Shown here one piece after another: positions 1 to 12,200 of a DNA stretch of 64,000 nucleotides; within the stretch, counting starts at the first letter, position 1, and each line of letters opens with the position of its first letter. Below the pieces are notes generated by a model, which saw only the letters and a program-made list of their open reading frames with translations, did no database searches and was not told where the DNA came from. The position numbers and the translations under genes were made by a program. The DNA lies in contig JARVKI010000009.1 of NCBI GenBank assembly GCA_036674765.1, forward strand, positions 1 to 64,000, written 5' to 3'. This DNA comes from Seiridium cupressi (Eukaryota; Ascomycota; Sordariomycetes; Amphisphaeriales; Sporocadaceae).

Positions 1-240
1 AAAATATTATAAAAATTTTTAATTTATAAAACTTTTATTTTAAATTTATTTAATATAAATCTTTTTAAAAATTAAATTCTTTTATAAATTTATTATTTTT
101 TTAAATTAATAAATTATTTCTTTTTAAATTTATTATAAATTCTTTTTATTAATTATTAATTATTAATTATATTTAATTTAAATATTTTAATAATATATAA
201 AAACTTTTTATTTTATTTTTTAAATTTAAAAGTTATTACG

Positions 241-453
241 GTTTTATATATTAATAATTTAATATATTATTATTATATAAAAAAGAAAAGAGAAAATTAA
301 ATTTTAGATTAATATAACGGTATTATAATATTAAAACGTTATTAAAGCGTTAACGGTATAACGTTTATAAAAAACCGTTATATTAATTTAAAATTAAATT
401 TTCTCTTTTCTTTTTTATATAATAATAATATATTAAATTATTAATATATAAAA
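241..453. repeat. Inverted pair of ~80-bp repeat arms (left border copy)
   Basis: Bases 241-320 and about 375-453 are near-perfect reverse complements separated by ~54 bp. The arms share the core TTTTCTCTTTTCTTTTTTAT and the run AATAATAATATATTAAATTA. The spacer (attaaaacgttattaaagcgttaacgg and onward) belongs to the same family, because it recurs in the copies near 7.7-8.2 kb. The pair could form a long hairpin or be two head-to-head insertions of a small element. Confidence 0.85.
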
Positions 454-3400
454 TTATAATAATTTATTATATTTTTAAAAAATAAAAGTATTTTAAAAAA
501 TATTAAATTTATACGTTTATTTTAACTTTTATTTAATTTTAAAACGGTTTTATATCGTTATTAAAACCTTTTTAATTTAATTTTATAAAATTTTAAAGAA
601 AACTCTTATAATTAAAATATTAATTACGGTTATATCTTTTTAAAATATTTAAAATTTAAAAACTTATAATTACTTTTTTATTTTTAATATATTATATAAC
701 CCGAGCGTTATTAACGTTATTACTTTTATTAATTTAAATAATAAATTTATTTTAATATTTTTACGTTAAAATACCGCGGTTAACTTCGTTACCGCGTTTA
801 TTTTAACTTTTATTATATTAATAAAAAACGTATAAAAGAATTTTATATTTTTATTTTAATTATTTAAAGAATCGGTTAATAAAATCACCTTATTAATATT
901 TTAAATCTTTTAAATAATTATAAATTATTATAATAATATAATTATTTAATTTTAAAAAAACGAGAATTAATTAATATATATTAATAAATAATCCGTTTTT
1001 TAAAATAAAAGATTTAATAATTTTATATTAATATTTTAATTTTAATTATTTAATTTTTAATTTTATAAATATAATTAATATAAACGGCGAATTTTTATAA
1101 TACTTTTTTTATAATAAATATAATATATTAAAATTATTTTATATATACGTTAAAATTTAAAAAAGTTAAACTATTAATATTTTTAAAAAAAGTTATATTA
1201 TTATAAATACGTTAAAAGGATTATATTAATTAATAGTTTTTTATACGCGTTAAATTAACTGTTAATTAATACGTTTTTAATACGTTAATATTATAATTAT
1301 TTTACGCGGTATAATCTTTTATAAAAAATATTTATTTTTAAATTAAAATATTAATTAACGATATCGTTATAAATATTAATAACTTTAAATAATAATTATA
1401 TAAATAATATAATATTAACGATTTATTTTTATATTTAAACTTTATTTATATAATTATTAACGTTTTCATTTAAATATATTATAAATTTAAAGTTTTATAA
1501 TAATATAATAATAATTTCGCCGATTTTATAATTAATTTTTAACTGTTAATTAATAAATTATAATAAATTAATTAAATTTAAATTAAAAATTTAAAAAAAA
1601 AGTTAATTAAAAGCTTTAAAACGCTTTTATATCGGTAATAAAACGATTTAAAATAAATAATATTATAAATTAAATTTATTTTTTCCGTATACTTTTTAAT
1701 AATATTATTAATAATAATTTTTATAAAGTATAAAATAATACCGCGCTTTTAAAATATTTATTATAAAACGGTACATTTAATATTATTTAATTAAATAATA
1801 TTTAAAAATTATTATTTAAAATAAACTTTATATAATTTAACGCGGTTATAACGTAACTTTAAAAAAAATTATAAATTAAAAGAAAAAACGCCGTTAAAAC
1901 GGTAATTTATATTTATATTATAAAAATTTAAAGTATTAAATTATATTTTACTTTAAAAAAAAGATTTAAAGCGGAAAACGTTTAACCTTCGCTTAAAATT
2001 ATAAACGAAAAAAGCGTTATATTTTTTAATAAAACTTTAAAAATTTATATATATATTTAATAAGTTTAAATATTATTTTTTTTAATTATAAAATATTAAC
2101 CGTTAATTTAACGGCGATATTATATAATATTATAATTAATTTAAATTATTCGCTTTTAAATTTTATTAATAATATATTTATACGTTTATATAATTTATTT
2201 TTATAAATATTATTAATATTATAAAACTTTAAATTAATAAATAAAATAATAACCGGCTTTTTTATTTAATTAATAATAATATATTATTATTTAAAATCGT
2301 TAATAAAAAATATTAAATTATTAATATAACTGTTAAATAATTTAAACGTTATTTTAAGCTTTTTATAATTTTAATAATATAATTTTAATATTAATTAAAT
2401 TAATAAATTTATACGTATTAAAAGCGTTTTAATAATAAAAACCTTTTAAATAAAAATATTATTAAATTAATAAAATATAATTAAAAATAAAAATACCGTT
2501 AATATATAATTTTTAATCGCGTTTAACTTTTTATTAATAATAAAGTAAAAAAACGTAATTATAAATTAAATATTAATAATTAAATTTATTACTTTAATAA
2601 ATATATTAAAATATTATTTAAAATTTTAAATTTACGAAATATTTAATAAAATCGTTATTTAAATATTATCGTTAATATTCCGGAAAATCTTCGTTAAAAA
2701 CGCTTTAAACGGTATAAATAAAATATTTATACGCTTTTAAACTTTTAAAAAATAAAAAAAAATAAAAACCCGTAATTATAACGGGTTTTAAAGGAAAATA
2801 TTATTAAATATTTAAATAAAAAACCGTAATTTATATTATAAAAAATATAAATTACCTTTTTTAATTAATTATATTATATATAAAAGGTTTAAAATTTAAA
2901 AAAGGTTAAATAATTACTTTTATACCGTTTTTAAAATTATAAAATCGAATTATTTTTAAATAAAACATTATTATATTACCGTTTAAAACCGATATTATTA
3001 AAAAAGCTTTTTATTATCTGGAAATACTTTAACGAATATTTATTTAAAAAGTTTATTAAAACGAATACGTTTTAAATAACGGTTTTAATATTATTAACGA
3101 AAAATTTTAAAAGTAATATCCGGATTTACATTAATTATTAAAGGTTAAATAACGTTATAATTAAAAACCGATATTTTATTTTATTTATTTAAAAAACGTT
3201 AAACGCTTTTTATAAAGTTAAATATTTTATTAAATTTAATATTATCGCTGCGTTTAATAATTTATAAATCGCTTTTAAAAATAAATAAAAAATAACGTTT
3301 ATTACCCGTTTTAATTTATTTAAATATTTAATTACGAATTTTAATATAATAAATACGTTTAATTCGTTTTAATATTATATAAATTACGTTTTATTTAACG

Positions 3401-6400
3401 TATTTAATAAATATATTATTATTTATTTTAATAATATATTTATTTATAACGGGTTAAAAAAGGATTATAAACGTTATATTATTAATATAATTTAAAGGTT
3501 TATAAACGTAAATTTAATTATAAATATTTAAAAATACGAGTTTAAAATTATAAAAACGAAATATTTAAATTTTATTATATTTACGTTTAATATTAAAATA
3601 AACTTAAATAAAGTTTTAATTATTATAAATTAAAAGCTTTTTTAAAATTTAAAAAACTTTTAACGTTTTATTAATTTTATAAATTATTACCGTTAATTTA
3701 TTAAAAGGTTTTCTTTAATAATTAAATTATTAACGATATTAATATTTTAATTAAAATAACCGGGTTTACTTTTAAAAAACGTTATAACGGTTTTTTAATA
3801 ATTTAAAAACACTTTTATATTAATTTTAATTTTAATATATTATAACTTTTAACGATTTATTATATTAAAAATTAATATATTAAATTAAACTTTTTATTTA
3901 ATAGCCTTTTTTTTATTTAAATATATATTTATAAAATATAATTATAAAATTTATAATAAAAAACTTTTTATAATTATAAAAACTTTTAAAAAATAACGTT
4001 TTAAATTTTAAAATACGAAAAAACCTATAAAAGTTATTATAAATTATAAAAACTTATAATATTCTATTATTATAAAATTATTAAATTAATAATAAATTAA
4101 ATAATTTAAATTTTTAAATAACTTTAAATTTTATATTATATATAAATTTAAAAAATACGTTATTATTTTAAATATATTATTTTAATTTTTTAATATCGTT
4201 TTAATTAATAAATTTAATTTTATTAACGATTAAATAACGAATAAATTCCGAATTCTTTTTATTAAACCGTTAAATTATATTATATATTTTAAATATATTA
4301 AAACCGATAAATATATTAATTTAATAAATATATAACTCGTCGCTTTTAATATAACGCATTTTAAAATCCTTTATAAAAAAACTATTTATAAAGTTTTTTA
4401 TTATAATAAAACGTTAATTTTAAATTATAAAAACCGATTATAAAGCGAATAAAAACTATATTTACGTTTTAAACCGCTTATTTATATTTTTGAATAAAAA
4501 GCTTTACTTTTAAATTTTATACCGTTTATATAATTTAAAGTTAACCGGTTATTTAAAGCGTTATAAAACGTATAATTTTATCCGGCGAACGTATTTATAA
4601 CTTTAATTATTTAAAAATATAATTATTTTCGTTAAAAAATATTATATATATTAATAAATTAAAACATTTAAAATAACCTTTTTAAACTTTTTTAATTTAT
4701 TATTAATATTATACCGCTTTTAATTAAACTTTTTTATTAATTACGTAAATTTATTATTTAATTATTAAAAAAATAAAGTTATATATAAATATATATTAAT
4801 AATAATAAATTATTAAACGAAAATACGTTATTTTATTTTTATTTTTAATATATTAACAATTATATTTATAAACGTTTTTATTACGGTAATATATCGTTTA
4901 TATAAAACTTTAATTATTACCGTTTTAAATTATAATATTTAATTTATTTTAACGTTTTAAAAAGAATTTAACCGGTGATTTAACGTTATATTATACGTAT
5001 TTATAATAATTTACCTGGAATTAAACGGTTAAACTAAAATAATTAACGTTTTATAAAATAATATTTAAAAGTTTATTATACGTTTTATTAAAATAATTAA
5101 ACCGATTAACTGTTATTAATAGAATTTATAATAAATAATTAAATATTTAAATTTATAAAAGTCTTTTTTTTTTTTTTTTGCGAATTACGGATAAAACCCG
5201 TTTATAAAAACCGAGCCGGTACGTTAAAACGACGCTTTAAAAACCGCTTTATAATAATAAGAATTTTATAATATTATAATAATATAAATAAAATAAATTA
5301 CATTTTAATTATAATTAAAATATTATTAACCGATTTATAAAAAAATATATTTCGTAAATAAATATTATTTTAATATTATATTATTATAAATTAATAATTT
5401 TATATAAGTTAATATTAAAAATATTAATTTTAATCGACTTTTAATTAAATTAAATAATAAATAAATAAACCCGTTTTTAATTTTATAAATTTATTATTAA
5501 GTTATAATTATAAAATTATTATTAATATATAAATTTTTTTAATTTTTTACGTTTTTTTAATCCGGCGTTATAAAAATAACTTTTTAAATTAAATTTTAAT
5601 TAATAAAACGTTTACTAGCGTATTATAAATGCTTTAATAATAAATAAAAACGATACCGATATTAAAAAAAAAGAATAGTATTTTTAAAAAATATTAAACT
5701 CCCGCTTTTATTTTAACGGTTTAAAATATAAAATTAAATAATTATACTTTTATAAACCTTTTTAAAAACCGGCCGAATATTTAAAAAGATATAATAATAT
5801 AATTAAAAAGTTTTACCGGTTTTTATTAACGAAATTAATATTATTAATTTAAATTTAATAAAATAATAAACGCGAAATAAAAGTTAAAAAACGCTATAAT
5901 ATTAAAATTTAAATAAATTTATAAAAAAGTTAACGGTAATATTTACTTTAAATAAAACGGATATAAAATAATTATTTTAATTTTTATTAATTTTAAAATA
6001 AAATAAAGTTTTAAAAGCGATTAAAAAATAAAAATACGAAAGTATAACAGCGATATATTAAAAATATAATAATACGTTAATTAAATAAATTATAAAATAT
6101 ACCGGTTAAAAACTAAAATAATATACCGGCTAAATTATAAAAATTATAATAAATTATTATTAAAAAAAGCGGATATAATTAAAAAACGTTAAAAAAACGA
6201 TATTAATATAATAATAAATTATAAAAATTAAATTTATTATTTTAACTTTTAAAAAAAAGTCGCGTTATATTAATTAATTTAATTTATTATTATATTAAAA
6301 AGACGTTTAAATAACGATAAAAATATAATTTAATTCCCGGTTATAATTCTTATTTATTTATTTAAATTCGATTATTTTAACGTAAATAACGTTATAAACG

Positions 6401-7692
6401 TAATAAAAGAAATTATATTTAACGTTTTTTTAAATAATATAACTTTAATTATTACTTTTTAAACGTAATTAAAAAGATAAAACGTTAATAGAACGTTATT
6501 TAAACGCGTTTAATTTTATAAGAATTTATAATAATTTTAACCTTTTAAACGAGGATTTTATAAACGCGGTAAAAGCGGGGGGAATAAAAAATATTATTAC
6601 CTTCCCGGGTTTTTAAAAATGTATTATAAGTATTTTTTTAAATGTAAAATAATTAACTACGATTTTAAAGCGTTATAATACCGTTTTTATTTACGTTTTG
6701 GTTTTTTTTTTAATAACGGTTAAACCGTATTTAATACGATAGTTTTTTTAATACTTTTAAAAGCGGTTATAAATTTAATTATAACGTTAATTATAATAAC
6801 GCGGTTAAATACCTTTTAAAATATTTTTAACTTATTATCGTCGCCGTAGCGATTTATAATTAAACTACGCTTTTAATCCTTATAATTTATTAAACGTTAA
6901 AAAGTATAAATGTAATTAAAAAAGGCGATTAAATCGATAATATCGCTAATTATAATTATAACCGTTTAAATAACGTTAATAAAGTAAAATATAATTTTAA
7001 AATAATAAAATTACCGATTTATATAAATTTTTACGCTTTTTATATTATTTATAAAAAATAAAAGTTATAATAAAGTAATATAAAATTTTAAATAATTTAA
7101 AAGTTAATTTAAAAGGTATCGTTTTAATAATAACGGTTTTAAATTATTTTAAATAAATTTATAAATAATATATATAAAAGTTTTTTTTATTATTATAAAT
7201 ACGATTTATAACTTTTATTATTTAAACGTAAATAAATTATAACTTTTTATTATTAATAAGATAAAAATTAATAAAAATATTATTATCGTTATCGTTATCG
7301 CTAAAAAAAGGTTAAAATTATAAAAAGTAAATATAATTAATAGCGAAAAAATAACATTATAATATAATTAAAAAAGCGTTATATAAATATAATAATAATA
7401 TAATTATAATAAAAAAGAGTTATAATAATAAAAGACCGTATTTATTTTTCGGATTTTTAAAATTAGTTAAATTAAGTTTTAAAATAATAAAAATATAAAC
7501 GTATAAATTAACTAAGGCGTTAACGGTATAAACTGTTTTACCCGTTAATTTAAACATTTTATAATTATAAATAATTATACGTAAACCGGATAACTTATAT
7601 ATAATTATAATTAATAAGTATATAAGGTAAAATAACGCTTTATAATTATAATTACGATTAATTATAATTTAAAAGGCGGGGTTATTATTAAA

Positions 7693-8197
7693 GTATTAAA
7701 ACGTTATTAAAACGTTAATAATATAACGCTTATAAAAAGCCGTTATATTAATTTAAAATTTAATTTTCTCTTTTCTTTTTCGTATAATAATAATATATTA
7801 AATTATTAATATATAAAACCGTAATAACGTTTATAAAAAGCCGTTATATTAATTTAAAATTTAATTTTCTCTTTTTTTCTTTATATAATAATAATATATT
7901 AAATTATTAATATATAAAACTATAATAATTTACGTTTACCCGGAAATGTTTATAAAAAGTTAAACTTTAATAATTAATTTTAACTTTATTTTTAAATAAA
8001 TATATAATTATTAATTTATTTAATTTTAAAAGCTATTAAATCTTTTTATTACGGTTTTATATATTAGTAATTTAATATATTATTATTATATAAAAAAGAA
8101 AAAAGAAAATTAAATTTTAAGTTAATATAACGGCTTTTTATAAACGTTATACCGTTAACGCTTTAATAACGTTTTAATATTATAATACTTTTAATAT
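7693..8197. repeat. Right border cluster of the same ~150-bp repeat family
   Basis: Two forward copies lie in tandem (about 7693-7819 and 7826-7920) and one reverse copy lies at about 8049-8197. Each carries the landmarks seen at 241-453: ACGTTTATAAAAAGCCGTTA, the CT-rich TTTTCTCTTTT core, and the AT run ending in AATATATAAAAC. Together with the left copies they bracket ~7.2 kb of RIP-mutated DNA. This fits terminal repeats of a dead element or nested insertions at both edges. The mixed orientation (reverse-forward on the left, forward-forward-reverse on the right) does not fit a simple LTR pair. Confidence 0.8.
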
Positions 8198-8700
8198 ATT
8201 AAAAAAAAGTATAAAAAAATTTAATAAATTATACTTTTTACGTAAAATTTACGATTTTTATTATAATATAAAAGATAATATAATTTAAAGTTAAAAAGGA
8301 AAAAAAGTTTTAATTAATTTTTTATAAAAGAGATTTTAATTTTTATATTAAAAAGTTAATTTAAATATTTATATCGAGGTTTTTAAAAAAGGTTTACTTC
8401 TTTTTTATAAATTTAATAATTTATTTATTTAAAATAACGCTTTTATTTATAAAAGTAACCGTATAAAAATAATTTAAAAAGCGTAAAATTTAAATTATAA
8501 AATAACCTTTTTATAACCCGGATTTAAACTTAATTAAACACGTTTAAATAGCTTTAAAAAGGTAAATTTACACTTTAAAACTTAAGTTTTATAAACTTAA
8601 AAAAACCTCGCTTATAAAGCCTACGTAAAGGAAATTATCCAATTAACGTAATTATAAGTAAATAATAACCTTATAATAAATCTAATCAACTTTATAAGCA

Positions 8701-9299
8701 AAAGGCTTAAAGCGGTAATTAAAATAAACGGTTAGTATACGCATTATTAAACCGCGAATCTAAATCACCTATTCGCGACTGAATTGAGTGTGTTTTGACT
8801 TAGAAACGTGTCTTTGAATATGTAGGGCCGTAGGAGTATAAGGGTGTACGGGCCCCCTCTATACCAGATAAAGTTCGGGTGATTATAGGCAGTGTATTGT
8901 TAGCAATCGGCTTGCGGCACTAACATGGCGACTCTATATCCGACGTAGTCCTGCGAACCCGCGCGGTATTCATGCTTTGTTAGATTAATGATGCTGGCGA
9001 CGAGTTCCTCGGTTATGTCGCAGCCAAGCATCTGCCGCCTTGCCAAGCTGTTATATACGAATCAGGCAACTCCTGCAGCTTCTCCCTTGCGGCACAATCA
9101 ATTATGGTGGGGTCAGGAGAAAACGCGTCGAACATACGCGAGTACTTCGAGAATCAGTGTTTGGAATTTCGACTTCTGTCTTCAGTTTTCCCGTAAATGA
9201 AACAGTCGATAGACTTTTACTTCATTACCAAATGCAGTATCTCGTCAATTCGGCATTTCAGAATACCGGAACACTTTTCATCGCTTATGACATAGAACC
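8701..9299. other. Boundary zone and upstream region of the ABC transporter
   Basis: This ~600-bp stretch contains the change from RIP-mutated DNA to normal composition (about 8700-8770) and the presumed promoter of the gene at 9300. Short open frames at 8988-9303 have no recognisable domain and overlap one another in different frames, so I do not call them genes. No convincing TATA box was seen. Confidence 0.6.
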
Positions 9300-12200
9300 A
9301 TGAACGTCACGGATGACGCCTTCGAGCCTAGGCTCGAAGACGCTTTTGATTTTACCCTATTATTCGAACAAAGCATCTTTTTAATTTTGCCTTCGGTCTT
9401 GCTCCTAGTGCTAGTATCAGCCCGGGCCTTGTGGCTATATGGCGGCGAAATTCGAGCTCGGGCTGGTCGCCTTCTATGGGCGAAAATGGTATGTATACGT
9501 TTTTGCTATTGAGTTCTTGAATGGAGGCTGAACTTGTACTTAGGGATCTGTGACCGTCATATGTGGTGCCAACCTAGTATCGCTCATCTTATGGGCTCTT
9601 CCATCGACTGCCAAAACTCGAACGGCATTGCCAGCAGCCATACTATCCTTCCTCGCGACTATTGCACTCGGTCTCCTGGTCTACGGCGAGCACACACGAT
9701 CGATTGGCCCTTCAAAAATTCTCAGTGCATATCTGGTGTTCTCGGCTTTATTCGATATAGCCCAGGCGAGATCTCTAATCACGCGAGGCACCTACAGCGC
9801 GATCGGATCTTTGTGCCTTGCCAGTATCGTCGCCAAAGCAGTCCTAATATGTCTCGAGGAAGTTCCGAAAAGAGCATTGTTCACGGAGAAGCATCGCAAT
9901 GCGGCACTTGAGAGTACAAGTGGAAACATCAACAGAACAATATTCTGGTGGTTACAAGGCCTGTTCCGCAAAGGATTCAGCAGCCTGCTTTTCCTTCATG
10001 ATCTATTCCCGGTCCACGAGAAGCTGGCTACGCGAGCCCTCCTGCCTGCTCTCGAGCACCACTGGCAGAGAGGTATGTCTCGTCACCAATCAGAATTACC
10101 ATTTACTGAGCTTGTTATTAGGTGACCAGAAAGCAAAGCATGCTCTGACTATTGCTACGATATCTGCATTCAAAGTCACTTGTATCACAGCCGCACTGCC
10201 ACGGCTTTGCCTCACCGGATTTCGGTTCGCTCAGCCATTCTTTATCGAGAGGGTGATCAACTTTATTGCTGAGCCTGTGAACAAGGACACTCAAGGTATA
10301 GCCGGAGGTCTCATCGGAGCAGCTGTTCTCATATATCTCAGCATCGCTGTATGACCTCTCCATATCTATTATATACATGAGCGCTGGACTAAAATGAGTT
10401 CAAGTGACCCGCTGCTATTATCAACATCTCAACTTCCAGCTTGTAACTATGATTCGTGGCGGTCTCGTCGCTATGATCTTTGACAAGACCATGAGGCTTG
10501 ACTACAGTATGGCAAAGGACTCTGAGGCTATCACGCTGATGAGCGCCGATATCGAAGGTATCGAGCCCGGAGTCGAGCTGATTCACGAAATATGGGCTAG
10601 CGTAGTGGAACTTGGTATTGGATTATATTTGCTCCAAAGGCAGATCGGGACCGCCTGCTTTTTTGTGGTAATCCCGGCTATTGGTACACAACACAAAGCC
10701 TTATGTTAATCTGAGCTAATGTGGCATACAGTTGCTAGTATTCTTACCTCGAGACTGATACGAGCCATGGGACCAGCCAGAATGCTGTGGAGTAAAGAAA
10801 TCCAGAAACGTGTTGCTGAAGCATCAAGAATGCTGTCTCAAATCAAGTCTTTGAAGGTCACTGGCCTGGCTTCTTACACGGCTGATGCGATACAAAATCT
10901 CAGGGTCAAGGAACTGGTTCTGTCGAGGAAATTCCGCCTTGCACTGATCCGTATTCTCACAACAAGTATTTCACAAAAGCCTTCTCTCAGGGAGATACAC
11001 TGACTCTTGTTCCAGGCCAACTTTCCGATCAGATGGCTCCCGTTGTCGTGGTTGCCGGTGCTATCTTCTGGACTAGACGCGGCATGGATGTGGAATTGAC
11101 TGTTGCGGAAGTATTTGCCGTCCTGGCCGTAGTGACTCTCGTTTCAGCACCCATTTCTCAGTTAATATCCTGCCTGCCTAACGTAATGGCATCTGTTGCT
11201 TGTTTCGTTCGAATCCAAGGATATCTTGTCTTGTCCGAGATCCAAGATCCTAGACTCCAATCTTCACAAACACACCCTCAAGGATCAAATCCCCCCACCA
11301 AGGGTAAGACATCGACAAATGCTGTTGTTATCGAACGAGGTTATTTCAAGGTCGCAGGTAGAGCTCAGCTTATCCTTGACAACATCAACATATGCCTCCC
11401 AACTTCCACGTATACAGCTGTCATCGGTCCGGTCGGATCAGGAAAGAGCACACTCCTTAGAATAATTCTTGGAGAGCAAAGCTTAACACAAGGGTCAATT
11501 CAAGTAAATCAAGGACTCGTGGCATATTGTGACCAAACTCCATGGCTCCGCAACGTTTCGATACGTGAGAACATCCTCGGTCAGACGGACTACGATGAGC
11601 CTTGGTACGAGACGGTGGTCCAGGCTTGCTCGCTCCCGCGCGACTTGGCAAGGTTTCCAAATAGGGATATGACTTTAGATGGAAGTGGTGGGATTGCCCT
11701 GAGCGGTGGTCAGAAACACCGAGTGGTAAGATATATATCCCTGTCTTTCGTTAAATCGTGACTAAGAAAACTATAGGCATTGGCAAGAGCCATCTACTCA
11801 CGAAAGCCGATCCTATTGCTTGATGATGTCTTTAGTGCTCTGGATAATCTCACGTCCCGTACAGTCTTCAACAACTTGCTAGGTGTCAATGGGTTGCTGA
11901 GAAAATCGGACATTACTGTTATTCTAGCAGCACATTCAGGTACGCTCAAACCCACTGCAGTTGGGAGAAAGTCTGTAAGCTCACGGCCTCGGGTTAGTGC
12001 ACGACCTTAGTTCCACGGACAAGGTAGTCATCCTTGACAAGGATGGACGCATCGCTCATCAGAACGAACCATCAGCATTGAGCCTCCCGGAAGACGAGGT
12101 CAAACATCTTACATGGCAGCCAGAGTTAGAGGATGGGGACAAACAAGTCTGGAACGAGCCAGATACCCTGCCTGCTACAGAAGTTGCGCCTGACAACCGT

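Larger units (their letters stand above)
1..8700. repeat. AT-saturated RIP-mutated block (decayed repeats)
   Basis: The whole stretch is almost pure A/T and has no usable open reading frame on either strand. The few remaining cytosines sit mainly in CpG, CpT or CpC. CpA and its complement TpG are nearly absent; rare survivors lie near 1260, 1770, 2965, 3018 and 7945. Loss of CpA in favour of TpA is the known mark of repeat-induced point mutation in Pezizomycotina, which acts on duplicated DNA, so this is most likely one or more dead transposons. Retention of CpG argues against simple decay of methylated CpG. Composition changes to ordinary coding-like sequence within about 100 bp near 8700-8770. 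The original element cannot be named by eye. The left border lies outside the window. Confidence 0.93.

Noticed and set aside
1..8700. Telomere, centromere core or mitochondrial insertion
   Set aside because: No telomeric repeats and no mitochondrial genes. A centromere cannot be judged from one AT block, and dinucleotide bias fits RIP.
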